A stretch of 64,000 nucleotides of DNA from Thermosulfurimonas sp. F29 (GTDB lineage Bacteria > Desulfobacterota > Thermodesulfobacteria > Thermodesulfobacteriales > Thermodesulfobacteriaceae): assembly GCF_019688735.1 (NCBI RefSeq), contig NZ_JAIFYA010000001.1, positions 124,001 to 188,000 on the forward strand, given 5' to 3'. Numbering within the stretch: the stretch's first letter is position 1; every line of letters starts with the position of its first letter. Made by a program: the position numbers and the translations under genes. Below, in pieces: positions 1 to 8,490 of this stretch. Below the pieces are notes generated by a model. That model saw nothing but the letters and a program-made list of their open reading frames with translations, was not told where the DNA came from and did not search any database.

Positions 1-1
1 C

Positions 2-1069
2 ATGAACCGGATTCCCAGCTGTCCCTTTTGCGGACAACCCGTGGCTCCTCCCCGGAATCTGGGTTTCCAGTTCGCGGATCTTGACGCCGGGTTCTGTGGG
101 TGTGGCGCGGTTTATGTAAGTGATGTCACCGGATACAACCGCGGAGCGGCCTTCGCCGAGGCCCTCTTCCTGGCCACCGGGGGACGATGGGAGCTGGCCT
201 GGGACCTCATGCCCGGAGAGGACTACCAGGAGAGCGTGCTCGAAAGATACGATCAGGTAACGCATCAGATCGTCCCCGAGGGACACCTTGAGGGAAGAAG
301 GGTCTCCGGAGTGCTTTATTTCGTGCGGCTGGCCGAGGACCTGCGGAATCTCGGAAACGAATCCCTGGAGGCTGTGCGCCGACGCCGAAGACAGAGCATA
401 CCCGCCGCCAGAGCCCGCAAGTTGCGTCGGCCGGAGGCGGAAACTCTCGTAGCGGAGGGACGCTTCGAGGAAATCCTGGAACTCTGTCGGGCTCAGCCCC
501 TCAATCTGCGCGTCCTCCAGAAACTCCTCTACCATCCGGATCGGGCCCTGCGTCTTCGCACGGTAAAGTATCTGGGAGAGCTCGCCCGGAACCTGGCCGA
601 CGAAATTCCCGAGGCCCTAGCCGACCTGGTAAAGAGATTGCTTTACGCCAGCGCCGACTCCGCGGCCTCGGCCTGGGGGGCCCTTGAGGCGGTGGGGGAG
701 ATCGTGCGGGCTCTTCCCGAGCGCTTCGGTCTTTATGTGCGAAACCTCATGGCCTTCCTCCCTTATCCCGAATTTCGTCCCGCGGCCCTCTTCGCCCTGT
801 GGCGCATAGGAGAAAAACATCCCGAACTCCTCCGCCGGGAAAAGGCCTTCGGGCTCCTTCGATATCTCTCCGACGAAAATCCCGAGGTGCGCGGCCTTAC
901 CCTGCTGATCCTTAGAGCCCTCGGCCTAAGAGAGGCGGCCCCGGAAATCCTTCCCCTTTCTCAGGACGAGTCCGAATTCGAGGTCTATCTCCCGGAAGAG
1001 GAGCGTTTCGTCACCCTTCAGGTAGGGAGGCTGGCCCAGGAAATATGTTCTTCAGGAGAAAAAAAATGA
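2..1069 (+). CDS. HEAT-repeat protein with N-terminal Cys-rich region (DVU0298-like)
   Basis: A 355-residue protein. The N-terminus has a CPFCG knuckle at about residue 7 and a second CGCG cluster at about residue 32, which together look like a small zinc ribbon. Residues 170-320 form helical repeats of HEAT type, with hydrophobic pairs and recurring Asp/Glu-Arg turns, so a scaffold or protein-binding role is likely. The N-terminal block is reminiscent of the family annotated as DVU0298 in sulfate reducers; that match is from memory. The ATG is at the window edge, so the promoter is not visible and a longer start cannot be excluded. The stop TGA overlaps the ATG of the next gene, which implies translational coupling. 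Confidence 0.7.
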   Translation: MNRIPSCPFCGQPVAPPRNLGFQFADLDAGFCGCGAVYVSDVTGYNRGAAFAEALFLATGGRWELAWDLMPGEDYQESVLERYDQVTHQIVPEGHLEGRRVSGVLYFVRLAEDLRNLGNESLEAVRRRRRQSIPAARARKLRRPEAETLVAEGRFEEILELCRAQPLNLRVLQKLLYHPDRALRLRTVKYLGELARNLADEIPEALADLVKRLLYASADSAASAWGALEAVGEIVRALPERFGLYVRNLMAFLPYPEFRPAALFALWRIGEKHPELLRREKAFGLLRYLSDENPEVRGLTLLILRALGLREAAPEILPLSQDESEFEVYLPEEERFVTLQVGRLAQEICSSGEKK

Positions 1070-1686
1070 TCAGGAAGGAAGCGATGGAGGAACATCTTCA
1101 TCCCGAGGTGCAGGAAGCCCTCAAGTGGTATCAGGAGGCCAGGGTCATGTGGGCGCAGGGGCGCAGTCTCGACGCCCTTTCCCGCTACGAGGAGGCCTAT
1201 CGGGTCTTCGTGAAACATCGACGGCACAGGGAAGCGGCCAATGCCGCCGAGAAGATGGGCGACATCTACTTTAATCGCGGAAACTTTCAGAAGGCCCTCA
1301 AGCCTTACCGGATAGCTCTGGACATATGCGAAGAGTACGAGGACGAGCTGGGTGCGGCCATCCTTTCGGAAAAGATCGTGTATGTGTACAAGGAGCTGCG
1401 GGAGCCGGAAAAGGCCCTGCCCTATCTTTACCGGGCCCTGGAGATCGCCGAGAAGTACAAGGATGCCCATCGGGCCGCGCGGATGCTCGCCGGCATCGGG
1501 GATGTCTACAGGGGACAGGGGCGTCATCAAGCCGCCCTCGAGGCCTACGAGCTTGCCGCCAGGATCTACCGGCGCATAGGTTCCAGGGAGCAGGCCCGGC
1601 TGGTGGAGGAAGCCTTAAAGACCCTCCGAGAGGAGGTAGGCGCCGGGGAACTCCCCCCGAATCACCCCGATGAGGGAAACCCTTAG
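1066..1686 (+). CDS. Tetratricopeptide repeat protein
   Basis: About 206 residues made almost entirely of TPR helices: the spacing of Ala, Gly and Tyr (for example GDIYFNRGNFQKAL and GDVYRGQGRHQAAL) fits three to four TPR units, with a longer variant of the Rapsyn/LGN kind because repeats are near 40 residues. The start at 1066 is chosen because AGGAG lies at 1054-1058, seven bases upstream, and the ATG overlaps the preceding stop; an in-frame ATG at 1045 has no such site. It is probably cotranscribed with the HEAT protein. Its last 72 bases overlap the end of the opposite-strand Cys-cluster gene. No catalytic motif is seen; the role is likely protein-protein interaction. Confidence 0.75.
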   Translation: MIRKEAMEEHLHPEVQEALKWYQEARVMWAQGRSLDALSRYEEAYRVFVKHRRHREAANAAEKMGDIYFNRGNFQKALKPYRIALDICEEYEDELGAAILSEKIVYVYKELREPEKALPYLYRALEIAEKYKDAHRAARMLAGIGDVYRGQGRHQAALEAYELAARIYRRIGSREQARLVEEALKTLREEVGAGELPPNHPDEGNP

Positions 1687-2205
1687 GTTCCCGCCCCTGG
1701 GCATAATTCTTTCCGACATCCCGGCCAGCCGGCGCAGCACCTCGGAAAAAATCACCGTGGGATAGGCCCGCCCCGGCTCAAACCCGGAACGGGGGCACAC
1801 ATATGTTTCCCCCTCAATGGAAAGGGGAAGCCCGTAGATGCGACAGGTTACCGGGCGCCACTCGTACACCACGCAAAGCCCCCTATCGTCGAGGAAGGGA
1901 CACCGCAGCCTCACGGTGGAAAGCACAAAGGGAGTTACGGGCTTGGGAACCTTCCTCTCCCAGTCCTTCTCGTACTTTGCAAGCCTTCTTTCCACCTCCC
2001 TACGCTCGCGGCGGGGAAGCCGGCGAAAGGCCCTTCCCAGATAAAGGGCCTCCACCAGCGAGAGGTCAAAGGGGGCGTAGCAACAGTCCGTACACCCCTT
2101 GCGGCATCGCACCTGCCGGGGATACCTCCGGCGCACCTCGGTAAAATTGCGGTCCACCTCGGAGAGAAGCTCCTCAAGCTCCCTAAATTCTCCCTTACGG
2201 GGCAC
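1615..2205 (-). CDS. YkgJ-type cysteine-cluster protein
   Basis: A 196-residue protein of the YkgJ family (putative Zn- or Fe-chelating domain). The diagnostic cysteines are visible: CRKGCTDCC near residue 33, then RCPFLDDRGLC and the closing RPVTCR around residues 100-122. The biochemical function of the family is not established; members are predicted metal-cluster proteins. The start is GTG at 2205, preceded by GGAGG nine bases upstream inside the end of the HAD gene, with which it overlaps by 11 bases. It is the last gene of the FmdB-HAD-YkgJ operon. The 3' end runs 72 bases into the oppositely oriented TPR gene. Confidence 0.8.
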   Translation of the reverse strand: MPRKGEFRELEELLSEVDRNFTEVRRRYPRQVRCRKGCTDCCYAPFDLSLVEALYLGRAFRRLPRRERREVERRLAKYEKDWERKVPKPVTPFVLSTVRLRCPFLDDRGLCVVYEWRPVTCRIYGLPLSIEGETYVCPRSGFEPGRAYPTVIFSEVLRRLAGMSERIMPRGGNLRVSLIGVIRGEFPGAYLLSEGL

Positions 2206-2854
2206 CTTCGTCCACCTCCTCTTTTATAATCCGGAAAATATCCTCACCCCGATAAAGCCTGGCGCGCAGGCCGACCCGCAGAGCCGCCTCACAATCCAGC
2301 TCCGGATCGTCCCCGATCATGAGAGCCTCACCGGGCTGAACGGCCATTTCCGCACAGGCCAAAAGATAAAACTCCGGCTCGGGTTTGCCGAAACCCCTTT
2401 CACAGGCCACGAACACCCGCTCGAAGTATCGGTCGAGACCAAAGGCCTCAAGCACACGGAAAAGCCTTTCGTCCCAGTTGGAAAGAACAGCCGCCTTTAC
2501 GCCTCGTTCCCGCAGAAATCTCAGCCCCTCTTCCGTGCCGGGGGCCAGGCGGAAGGAGTCCGGACGGGCAAAGGCCTCGTAGACCGCGGAAAACAGCTCT
2601 TCGCCCGGATCCGCCAGCCAGGGCTCTACGGCCTCCCGAAAGATCCGGCGCCAGGTTCGGCGGCAGATCTCCGGAGAAAAGTCCCGAAAATACCTTTTAA
2701 ATTCCGGCCACCTCTTACGGACGCGCCGCTCCAGTTCCTCCTCGGGCACCGGATGACCAAACTCCGCAAGTACCCGTGCGTACACCGCTCCCACCGAGGG
2801 ATAAATGTGGAGCAGGGTTCCCTCGGCATCGAAGAATACGGCCCTGATCCCCAT
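2195..2854 (-). CDS. HAD-superfamily hydrolase
   Basis: A 219-residue haloacid-dehalogenase-fold phosphatase. Motif I reads DAEGTL at residues 9-14, so the usual second aspartate (general acid) is replaced by glutamate. Motif II is the Ser of VLSNWD, motif III the Lys of GFGKPEPE, and motif IV GDDPELD near residue 180. The long cap region between motif I and II is helical, as in the phosphoglycolate phosphatase-like (subclass I) enzymes. The substrate cannot be told from sequence. The start ATG overlaps the upstream FmdB stop as TGATG, and its end overlaps the YkgJ-type gene. Confidence 0.8.
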   Translation of the reverse strand: MGIRAVFFDAEGTLLHIYPSVGAVYARVLAEFGHPVPEEELERRVRKRWPEFKRYFRDFSPEICRRTWRRIFREAVEPWLADPGEELFSAVYEAFARPDSFRLAPGTEEGLRFLRERGVKAAVLSNWDERLFRVLEAFGLDRYFERVFVACERGFGKPEPEFYLLACAEMAVQPGEALMIGDDPELDCEAALRVGLRARLYRGEDIFRIIKEEVDEGAP

Positions 2855-3105
2855 CAGCGTCTATACCCCGGAAGCTCCAGGTGGGTACAGGTTCCGGTCT
2901 CGCACCGATGACTTTCAGCCACCCGGGGACGCTCCGTCCCCTCACCGCCTCCGGAGTCCACCAGCGGGGTAATGGTGCTCATGAGTCTCCGCACTCTGCC
3001 TCCGCCGCACTTCCTGCAGGTCACCCCATCCATCTCGTTCCGGCTCTTTAGGAGGACCTCGAATTCCTCCCCGCAATCCTCACAACGAAATTCGTAAATG
3101 GGCAT
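2854..3105 (-). CDS. FmdB-family zinc ribbon protein
   Basis: An 83-residue protein beginning MPIYEFRCEDCGEEFE, the classic FmdB/CxxC zinc-ribbon opening, with a second CRKCGG pair about 20 residues later. The tail contains a stretch of Ser/Gly/Glu and a late Cys pair. FmdB proteins were named as putative regulators in formamidase operons, but most members have no proven role. GGGGAGG lies seven bases before the ATG. It is the first gene of a three-gene minus-strand operon. A second, unrelated FmdB paralogue is encoded at 32747-33109. Confidence 0.8.
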   Translation of the reverse strand: MPIYEFRCEDCGEEFEVLLKSRNEMDGVTCRKCGGGRVRRLMSTITPLVDSGGGEGTERPRVAESHRCETGTCTHLELPGYRR

Positions 3106-3177
3106 CTTGTCGCCTCCCCGACAAAGCGTTTTATTTAGAACACGCTCAAAAAATAAAGGAATGGGGGCCGCCGGTCA

Positions 3178-3525
3178 ATGGAGCGGCTTTTCGTATACGG
3201 AACGCTCAGACGGGGACAACCCCTGCATTACCTGCTGGAAGGAGCCCGCTTCTTGGGAGAGGGGACCGTTCGAGGCTTCACCCTCTACGATCTGGGGGAG
3301 TATCCCGCGGTGCGGCCGGGTGCGGAGGAATCCCGCGTCCGGGGTGAGGTATACGAGATCGATCCCGGACTTTTCGAGGTCCTCGACGAGGTGGAAGACG
3401 AATACGAGCGCCGCACCGTGCCGGTGGAGCTTTCCGACGGACGGGTGCTTGAGGCCTGGATGTACATCTACCGGAAACCGCTCCCCGAAAATCGACGTCT
3501 CAAGAGGGAGGAATGGGCAGGCTAA
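3178..3525 (+). CDS. Gamma-glutamylcyclotransferase-like (AIG2/GGCT) protein
   Basis: A 115-residue single-domain protein of the GGCT/AIG2 fold. It opens with VYGTLRRGQPLH, the substrate-loop signature YGTLRxG. The later DEVEDEYERRTV supplies the acidic residue expected for the cyclotransferase general base, and the chain ends in the usual WMYIYR strand. Enzymes of this fold turn gamma-glutamyl or gamma-glutamylamine compounds into 5-oxoproline, but the small bacterial members are mostly uncharacterised. It starts divergently from the FmdB operon and overlaps the next gene by 13 bases, so the two are probably translated from one mRNA. Confidence 0.8.
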   Translation: MERLFVYGTLRRGQPLHYLLEGARFLGEGTVRGFTLYDLGEYPAVRPGAEESRVRGEVYEIDPGLFEVLDEVEDEYERRTVPVELSDGRVLEAWMYIYRKPLPENRRLKREEWAG

Positions 3526-4526
3526 CCGTAGGCCTTACTCCCCATCGGCTGGAATTCCTGCCCGCGAGCCTCCGGTTCATGAAAGACCACCACCTCATTA
3601 TCCTGGAGGAACCCCCGCACCCTCACTTTGAGGAGATGCTTTCGGGGCAAAGGGACATAGAGGATTTCGTCCTGGAGAGCGAGGCCGGATTCCCGGAATA
3701 TGCCCGCGAACTCTACCGGGCCCTGCGCAAACTTCACGCCGGAGGGAAAAGGATCCTCCAGGTGGAGCCCTATCTGGAGCGCTGGGTGAGGATTCAGGAG
3801 GCCCTGGCCGCAGGGGCAAGGCCCGAGGAATTGAGGAAAGACCCCGAACTCTCGCGGGTCTACGAGATCGAACACGAAACCTTCGGACGGCTCCTGGACT
3901 TTTACGGTGCCATGAAGGCTCCCTTTGAGGAACTGGTAACGAGGATAAAGGCCTTCGCCCGGGCCGATGCCCGTCGCCTGGCCTTCCGGGACGAACTCCG
4001 GGCTGAGGCCATCCTGAGGTTGCTGCGCGCACTCCCCCCTGAAACCGATGTCTATGTGGAGGCCGGCTACATCCACCTCAAACTGGTCCACCTCCTGGCC
4101 CGGGGTAGGCCGCCGGGGGTGAAGATCAGGGTGCGAAACCTGGTCCTTTGTGCGGCAGGATCCCCGGGCCTGAACGGCCTGTGGCCCTCCCCGGGAGACG
4201 GACTCACGGCCTACTACCTTTTCGGCGGAAGACATCGCCGGGTTCCGGAGGACCTGCTGGCTGCAAGGAGTCTGATTTACATTCGTCTCATCGAAAAGGA
4301 GGAACTGAGGCCTTCCCCAGCCGATCCCTTCCCCCATCTGAGAAACGAACTTTTCTGGCGGGCTTTCGTGAGGGCCCTTTCCTATAGCGCCTGCCGGGAG
4401 CTCGACGCCCGCATCCGTCTGCTTTCCACCCGGAAGGCCCGGCAGGTGGCCTGCAGCCTTTATCCCGAGCTCTGCCGGAAGGCCGCCCGTACGGTTCCCG
4501 CATGGCTCCGGGGGAATAGACCGTGA
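3513..4526 (+). CDS. Unrecognised 337-aa protein
   Basis: I do not recognise this family with confidence. It is a soluble protein without signal peptide or membrane segment. Features that stand out are LEEPPHPHFEEML near residue 31, ILQVEPYLERW near residue 80, and EAGYIHLKL near residue 187. The paired Glu/His blocks recall the TraB/EreA/ChaN-like arrangement of metal-dependent hydrolases, but this is only a resemblance. The GGGAGG before its ATG is unusually close (one base), so the exact start is uncertain. It overlaps the GGCT-like gene upstream and shares a GTGA stop/start with the DUF72 gene downstream. Confidence 0.6.
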   Translation: MGRLTVGLTPHRLEFLPASLRFMKDHHLIILEEPPHPHFEEMLSGQRDIEDFVLESEAGFPEYARELYRALRKLHAGGKRILQVEPYLERWVRIQEALAAGARPEELRKDPELSRVYEIEHETFGRLLDFYGAMKAPFEELVTRIKAFARADARRLAFRDELRAEAILRLLRALPPETDVYVEAGYIHLKLVHLLARGRPPGVKIRVRNLVLCAAGSPGLNGLWPSPGDGLTAYYLFGGRHRRVPEDLLAARSLIYIRLIEKEELRPSPADPFPHLRNELFWRAFVRALSYSACRELDARIRLLSTRKARQVACSLYPELCRKAARTVPAWLRGNRP

Positions 4527-5332
4527 GGATCTACCTGGGCACCTGCGGCAACCGGGTGGGGCTGGAGAAATACCTGGAGCTTTTCAACGCTCTGGAGATA
4601 AACGCCACCTTCTACCGGTTCCCCCCGGAAAAAACCCTGCGCCGGTGGGAACGGGTCTTTCGTTCCCGTGAGGGCTTTGGCCTTTCCCTCAAGGTCTTTC
4701 AGGGCCTCACCCATCCGGTTTCCTCTCCCACCTGGCGGCGGGCCGGCCTGGCCCCGGAGGAAAGGGAACGGCTGCGGAACCTCGCGGGCTGTCTCCGTCT
4801 GAACCCCGCCACCGAGGAATTCCTGGAAAGGACCATCGCCCTAACCGGAAGACTCTCGGCCCGTTTCCTTCTCTTCCAGCTTCCCCGGGTTTGTGCCGGC
4901 GAGGCCGAGGGCTTCTTTGCCTTTTTCGTCCGTCTCAGGGAGCTCCTGCCTCCGGGAACTCGCGCCGGTCTCGAGATTCGCTGGGAGGACCCCGGACTTC
5001 TGGAGGATCTCTTCCACCGGTTCGGGGTGATCCCCGTCTTCGATCCCCTGCTCTTTCCGGGGCTCCTCGAACGCTTCCGGAACCTTCCCTTTCTCTACTT
5101 TCGTCTTCACGGTGAAAGAAAGGGCGGGCGCCTCGATTACCGGAAAAATTACACGAACGAGGAATTGAAAAGGCTTGCGGATCTGGTTTTCGGCCTCGAG
5201 GCGGAGGAGGTCTGGATCCTTTTCAACAACATCCCTATGCATGAAAACGCCCTGCGTTTCCGGGAAAAATTCGTGATAACCCGGGCCACATACGCCAAAA
5301 GGTCTTCTCAATCCCCCTCGGCGGACAGATAG
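4523..5332 (+). CDS. DUF72 domain protein (YecE-like)
   Basis: A 269-residue member of DUF72, a TIM-barrel family. The opening IYLGTCGNR, the FNALEINATFYRFP segment, FSLKV-type strand, LLFQLP and the late LYFRLHG strand are all characteristic. The molecular function of the family is unknown, although the barrel resembles nucleic-acid or sugar-phosphate enzymes. Translation starts at GTG 4523, overlapping the previous stop, so it is coupled to the 337-aa gene. Its final 25 bases overlap the end of the convergent lipoprotein gene. Confidence 0.85.
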   Translation: MRIYLGTCGNRVGLEKYLELFNALEINATFYRFPPEKTLRRWERVFRSREGFGLSLKVFQGLTHPVSSPTWRRAGLAPEERERLRNLAGCLRLNPATEEFLERTIALTGRLSARFLLFQLPRVCAGEAEGFFAFFVRLRELLPPGTRAGLEIRWEDPGLLEDLFHRFGVIPVFDPLLFPGLLERFRNLPFLYFRLHGERKGGRLDYRKNYTNEELKRLADLVFGLEAEEVWILFNNIPMHENALRFREKFVITRATYAKRSSQSPSADR

Positions 5333-5961
5333 CGATTCAGATCCAGAATTCTTTCAGGAAGCCGTGGCGGCGGGGGAAATATTTCACATATCGGCTCCAG
5401 TCGTTGCAAAGAAAGATCAATCCTCATCCGAAAGGGTTTTAAGTAAAGGAGGACCCTACCCCGGGAAAGTGAACGGATCCGCAGGAACTCCCTTCCCCGA
5501 AAGGAAAGCCTTATGACCCCGGGGGAGCCGGTAACGGAGAGCCGGTAACCATTCCCCAGGTTCGCTTTCCCGCGGGGGTCAAGCGACGGCCCGTTCCGGG
5601 GAAGACACCCCAGGAGGAGGTAGGGCCATAGCCCGTCCAGGAGACGACTTTCGGGAGCCAGCCGAAGGCGAAGACCCTGCCCCTCCAAGAAAGAGACCAT
5701 GGTTAGGACCCCTTGGTTGACCCAGAGGGAAAAGAGAACCCCTCCGAAGGGAGAAAATCCCTCCGCGTAGAGACGGTGCCCCCGGACCAGTACCACGGCC
5801 CTTCCCCGTTGCCGCCTTCCGGGGGCCGAAAATTCGTATCTCACCAGTGCCCGATAACAGGAAAAGGCGGCGCGGGGGACCTCCGGCCGCTGGGAGGGAA
5901 TCCTTACGGCACAGCTCGAAATTATTATCAGAATCAGGAGGAGGGCGCCTTTCCGGGACAC
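5308..5961 (-). CDS. Lipoprotein, possibly LolB-like
   Basis: A 217-residue lipoprotein with a short signal peptide and lipobox I-S-S-C17. The mature part is mostly beta: RYEFSAPGRRQRGRAVVLVRGHRLYAEGFSPFGGV-like strands followed by short amphipathic strands. This fits the half-barrel of LolB/LolA and related periplasmic lipid-carrier proteins, and its place after a TPR protein is common for LolB-like genes in delta-type genomes, but sequence evidence is weak. It overlaps the TPR gene upstream by 28 bases and the convergent DUF72 gene by 25. Confidence 0.65.
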   Translation of the reverse strand: MSRKGALLLILIIISSCAVRIPSQRPEVPRAAFSCYRALVRYEFSAPGRRQRGRAVVLVRGHRLYAEGFSPFGGVLFSLWVNQGVLTMVSFLEGQGLRLRLAPESRLLDGLWPYLLLGCLPRNGPSLDPRGKANLGNGYRLSVTGSPGVIRLSFRGREFLRIRSLSRGRVLLYLKPFRMRIDLSLQRLEPICEIFPPPPRLPERILDLNRYLSAEGD

Positions 5962-7526
5962 TCCGAGACCTTTTCTTCCAGGCGTTTGCGGTCGCGCCGG
6001 TGTTTGACCAGCTCGAGAGCCCTCCGATAGATAGCGCAGGCCTCCCCCTTTCGCCCCAGGGCCCGCAGGATGTCCCCCTTGTGTTCCAGGATGACTCCGT
6101 CGTCCGGGGCGAGTTTTACCGCCCTTTCGATCTCACGCAGGGCCTCCTCGAAACGGCCTTTCTTATAAAGGACCCAGGCCAGACTGTCCACTATGTAGCC
6201 GGCCTCGGGCTGAGCCTTAAGGGCCTTGCGCACCAGCTTTTCGGCCTCGTCCAGGTGCTCCCCGAGTTCCGCATAGGTGTATCCCACGAAGTTGAGGATC
6301 ACCGGATCGTCCGGGAACCGTTCCAGTAAGGGTTCCACCACCTTCAGGGCCTCGCGTAATCTTCCCTGACAGGAAAGAAGAAGCCCCTTGGTGAGAAGAA
6401 GATCCCGGTTGTCGGAAAAATGTTTGAGCCCCTCGTCCACGAAACGAAGCCCCTCCTCGCAACGGTCCATGTCCTCGGCGGCGGTGGCGGCGAAAAAATA
6501 GACCTGAGGATCCGGGGATTCCTTCCGGATCAGCTCCGCAAGGTAGTTCAGGGCGGCCTCGTCCCCCCTGAGCTCCCTGGTAAGGGCAAACACCCTCCGG
6601 AGAGCATCGGTGTAAAAAGGACTATCCGAAGGCACCTCCCGGTACACGGAAAGAGCCTTTTCCTTACGGCCTTCCTTCTCCAGAACCAATCCCAGGAAAA
6701 AGCGCACCCCTTTCCTCCGGGGGGACCTTTCCAGGGTTTCCCGCAGGAGCTTTTCGGCCTCGCTCCACCTCTTCTGGGCGAGCAGGATCTGAAGAAGGGC
6801 CTGGCGGGCGTGAAAGTCCTCCGGATTGCGTTCAAGATAGGTGCGATAGAGATTTTCGGCCTCGGAGAGGGCCCCTATCCGCCGCAGAAACTCCCCGGCC
6901 TCCATTACCACCTCGAGACGGTAGTCGGAGAGCTTCACCGCCCTGAGGTAGCTCTTCTTGGCCTCAAGGGGACGATCGGCCCTGGCCAGCAACCGGGCCC
7001 TGAAAAGCCAGAGCGAGACCGAATCCGGGTGAACCTTGAGAAGCCGATCCAGCGAATTCACCGCCCCGGAGAGATCCTTCTCCCCCAGATAGGCGTTGAG
7101 CAGGAGCCCCAGGGCCCGCTCGTTTTCGGGATCCTTTTCCAGGACCTCCTCCAGGGTGACCACCGCCCGGGCGAACCGCTTCTCCGAGAGGTAGACCCGG
7201 GCCAGAAGCAACTTCAGCTCCGGGTCCCCCGGGGCCAGCTCCAGGGCCTTGCGCACCACCGTCTCGGCCCTTTCGTACTTTCCCAGCCGTCCGTATATCT
7301 CGGCCAGAAGCTTGCGGGGATAAACGGCTCGGGGATCCTGGCGCAGAACGCGATAGAGCTCCTTGCGCGCCTCGGTCAACCGGCCCTCCTGATAGGCCCG
7401 CACCGCCACCAGAAAGTGGTAGTAAGCCTCGGCCCGGCGTCCGGCCCGGGCCGAAGACCCCAGCACCGCCAGAATCAGGAGACTAGGCAGTAGCCCCTTC
7501 CAGAGCCAGCGGATAGTTGTGCGCAT
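5934..7526 (-). CDS. Secreted or periplasmic TPR protein
   Basis: A 530-residue protein with an N-terminal signal peptide (positive start, hydrophobic core LLPSLLILAVL, cleavage after SSARA near residue 28) followed by about a dozen TPR units covering almost the whole chain. Such proteins act as assembly platforms in the periplasm. The start ATG lies inside rpoH, an overlap of 44 bases, and the end overlaps the lipoprotein gene, so rpoH-TPR-lipoprotein form one transcript. There is no enzymatic motif. Confidence 0.8.
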   Translation of the reverse strand: MRTTIRWLWKGLLPSLLILAVLGSSARAGRRAEAYYHFLVAVRAYQEGRLTEARKELYRVLRQDPRAVYPRKLLAEIYGRLGKYERAETVVRKALELAPGDPELKLLLARVYLSEKRFARAVVTLEEVLEKDPENERALGLLLNAYLGEKDLSGAVNSLDRLLKVHPDSVSLWLFRARLLARADRPLEAKKSYLRAVKLSDYRLEVVMEAGEFLRRIGALSEAENLYRTYLERNPEDFHARQALLQILLAQKRWSEAEKLLRETLERSPRRKGVRFFLGLVLEKEGRKEKALSVYREVPSDSPFYTDALRRVFALTRELRGDEAALNYLAELIRKESPDPQVYFFAATAAEDMDRCEEGLRFVDEGLKHFSDNRDLLLTKGLLLSCQGRLREALKVVEPLLERFPDDPVILNFVGYTYAELGEHLDEAEKLVRKALKAQPEAGYIVDSLAWVLYKKGRFEEALREIERAVKLAPDDGVILEHKGDILRALGRKGEACAIYRRALELVKHRRDRKRLEEKVSECPGKAPSS

Positions 7527-8472
7527 CGGGCAGTCTCTCCTCCAGGTATTTGCGAAGCTTCCTGAGAAGCCTTTCCTCGATCTGCCGTACCCTCTCCCTG
7601 GAAATGCCGAAGCGTTTCCCGATCTCCTGAAGGGTCAGGGGCTCCTCGGCCAGCAACCGTTCGTAAAAGATGACCTTCTCCTTGTCCTTGAGGGTCTTTC
7701 CGAATTCGTGCAGGATCTGAGAAAATCGGGTGAGCACCTCGTCCCGGGCGATCCGATCCTCCACCGAAGGCCCCGGAGCCCGCAGAAAGTCCCGGTAGGT
7801 GTCCTCGGAGTCCTCCTTTATGGGGGCCTCCAGGCTCACATCCGAGCCCGAAAGCCGCTGTTCCATCTCGATGACATCCTTCTCCCTGACCTGCAGTCTT
7901 TCGGCCAGCATCCGGGCCGTGGGCTTGAAGCCCAGGGCCTCCAGGCGCTCCTTCTCCTTCTTAAGGTTGTAAAAGAGCTTGCGCTGGGCCTGGGTGGTGC
8001 CGATCTTCACCAGGCGCCAGTTGTCCATGATGTACTTGAGGATGTAAGCCTTGATCCAGAAAGAGGCGTAATAGGAAAACTTGACCCCCCGGTAAGGATC
8101 GAACTTCCGCACCGCCTGAAGGAGCCCCAGGTTGCCCTCCTGGATAAGGTCCAGGAAGTTGCGATTCCAGAACTGCTGGAACTCAAGAGCGATCTTCACC
8201 ACCAGGCGAAGGTTGGAGGTTACCAGTTTGTAAGCCAGGCGGGGGTCCCTGGTCTCGTAGTACTCCTTGGCGATGCGTTCCTCCTCCTCCCGGGAAAGGA
8301 GCGGGAACTTGCTGATTTCCGCAAGATACCTCTGGAGGGGATCTACCGCCGAGGGCAACCCCCTCTCCTCCGGGGCGGGAACCGGAAGGGTCTCCCCGGA
8401 GGCCGCCGGTTTCAAATCCTCTCCTTCGCCGAAGGGGGGATCCTTGGGGGGATTCTTTTTTCTTGCGGCCAT
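7483..8472 (-). CDS. rpoH: RNA polymerase sigma factor RpoH (sigma-32 type)
   Basis: A 329-residue group 3 sigma factor. Region 1.2/2 is seen as DPLQRYLAEISKFPLLS and LVTSNLRLVVKIA; region 2.4 includes KFSYYASFWIKAYI. The segment QRKLFYNLKKEK closely matches the RpoH box, which separates heat-shock sigmas from RpoD. Region 4 ends with LQEIGKRFGISRERVRQIE, the helix-turn-helix for the -35 element. The first 45 residues are a Pro/Lys-rich extension. It would direct RNA polymerase to heat-shock or stress promoters. It lies 18 bases after mnmG and overlaps the following TPR gene. Confidence 0.9.
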   Translation of the reverse strand: MAARKKNPPKDPPFGEGEDLKPAASGETLPVPAPEERGLPSAVDPLQRYLAEISKFPLLSREEEERIAKEYYETRDPRLAYKLVTSNLRLVVKIALEFQQFWNRNFLDLIQEGNLGLLQAVRKFDPYRGVKFSYYASFWIKAYILKYIMDNWRLVKIGTTQAQRKLFYNLKKEKERLEALGFKPTARMLAERLQVREKDVIEMEQRLSGSDVSLEAPIKEDSEDTYRDFLRAPGPSVEDRIARDEVLTRFSQILHEFGKTLKDKEKVIFYERLLAEEPLTLQEIGKRFGISRERVRQIEERLLRKLRKYLEERLPDAHNYPLALEGATA

Positions 8473-8490
8473 AGGGCTATTATACCCGAA

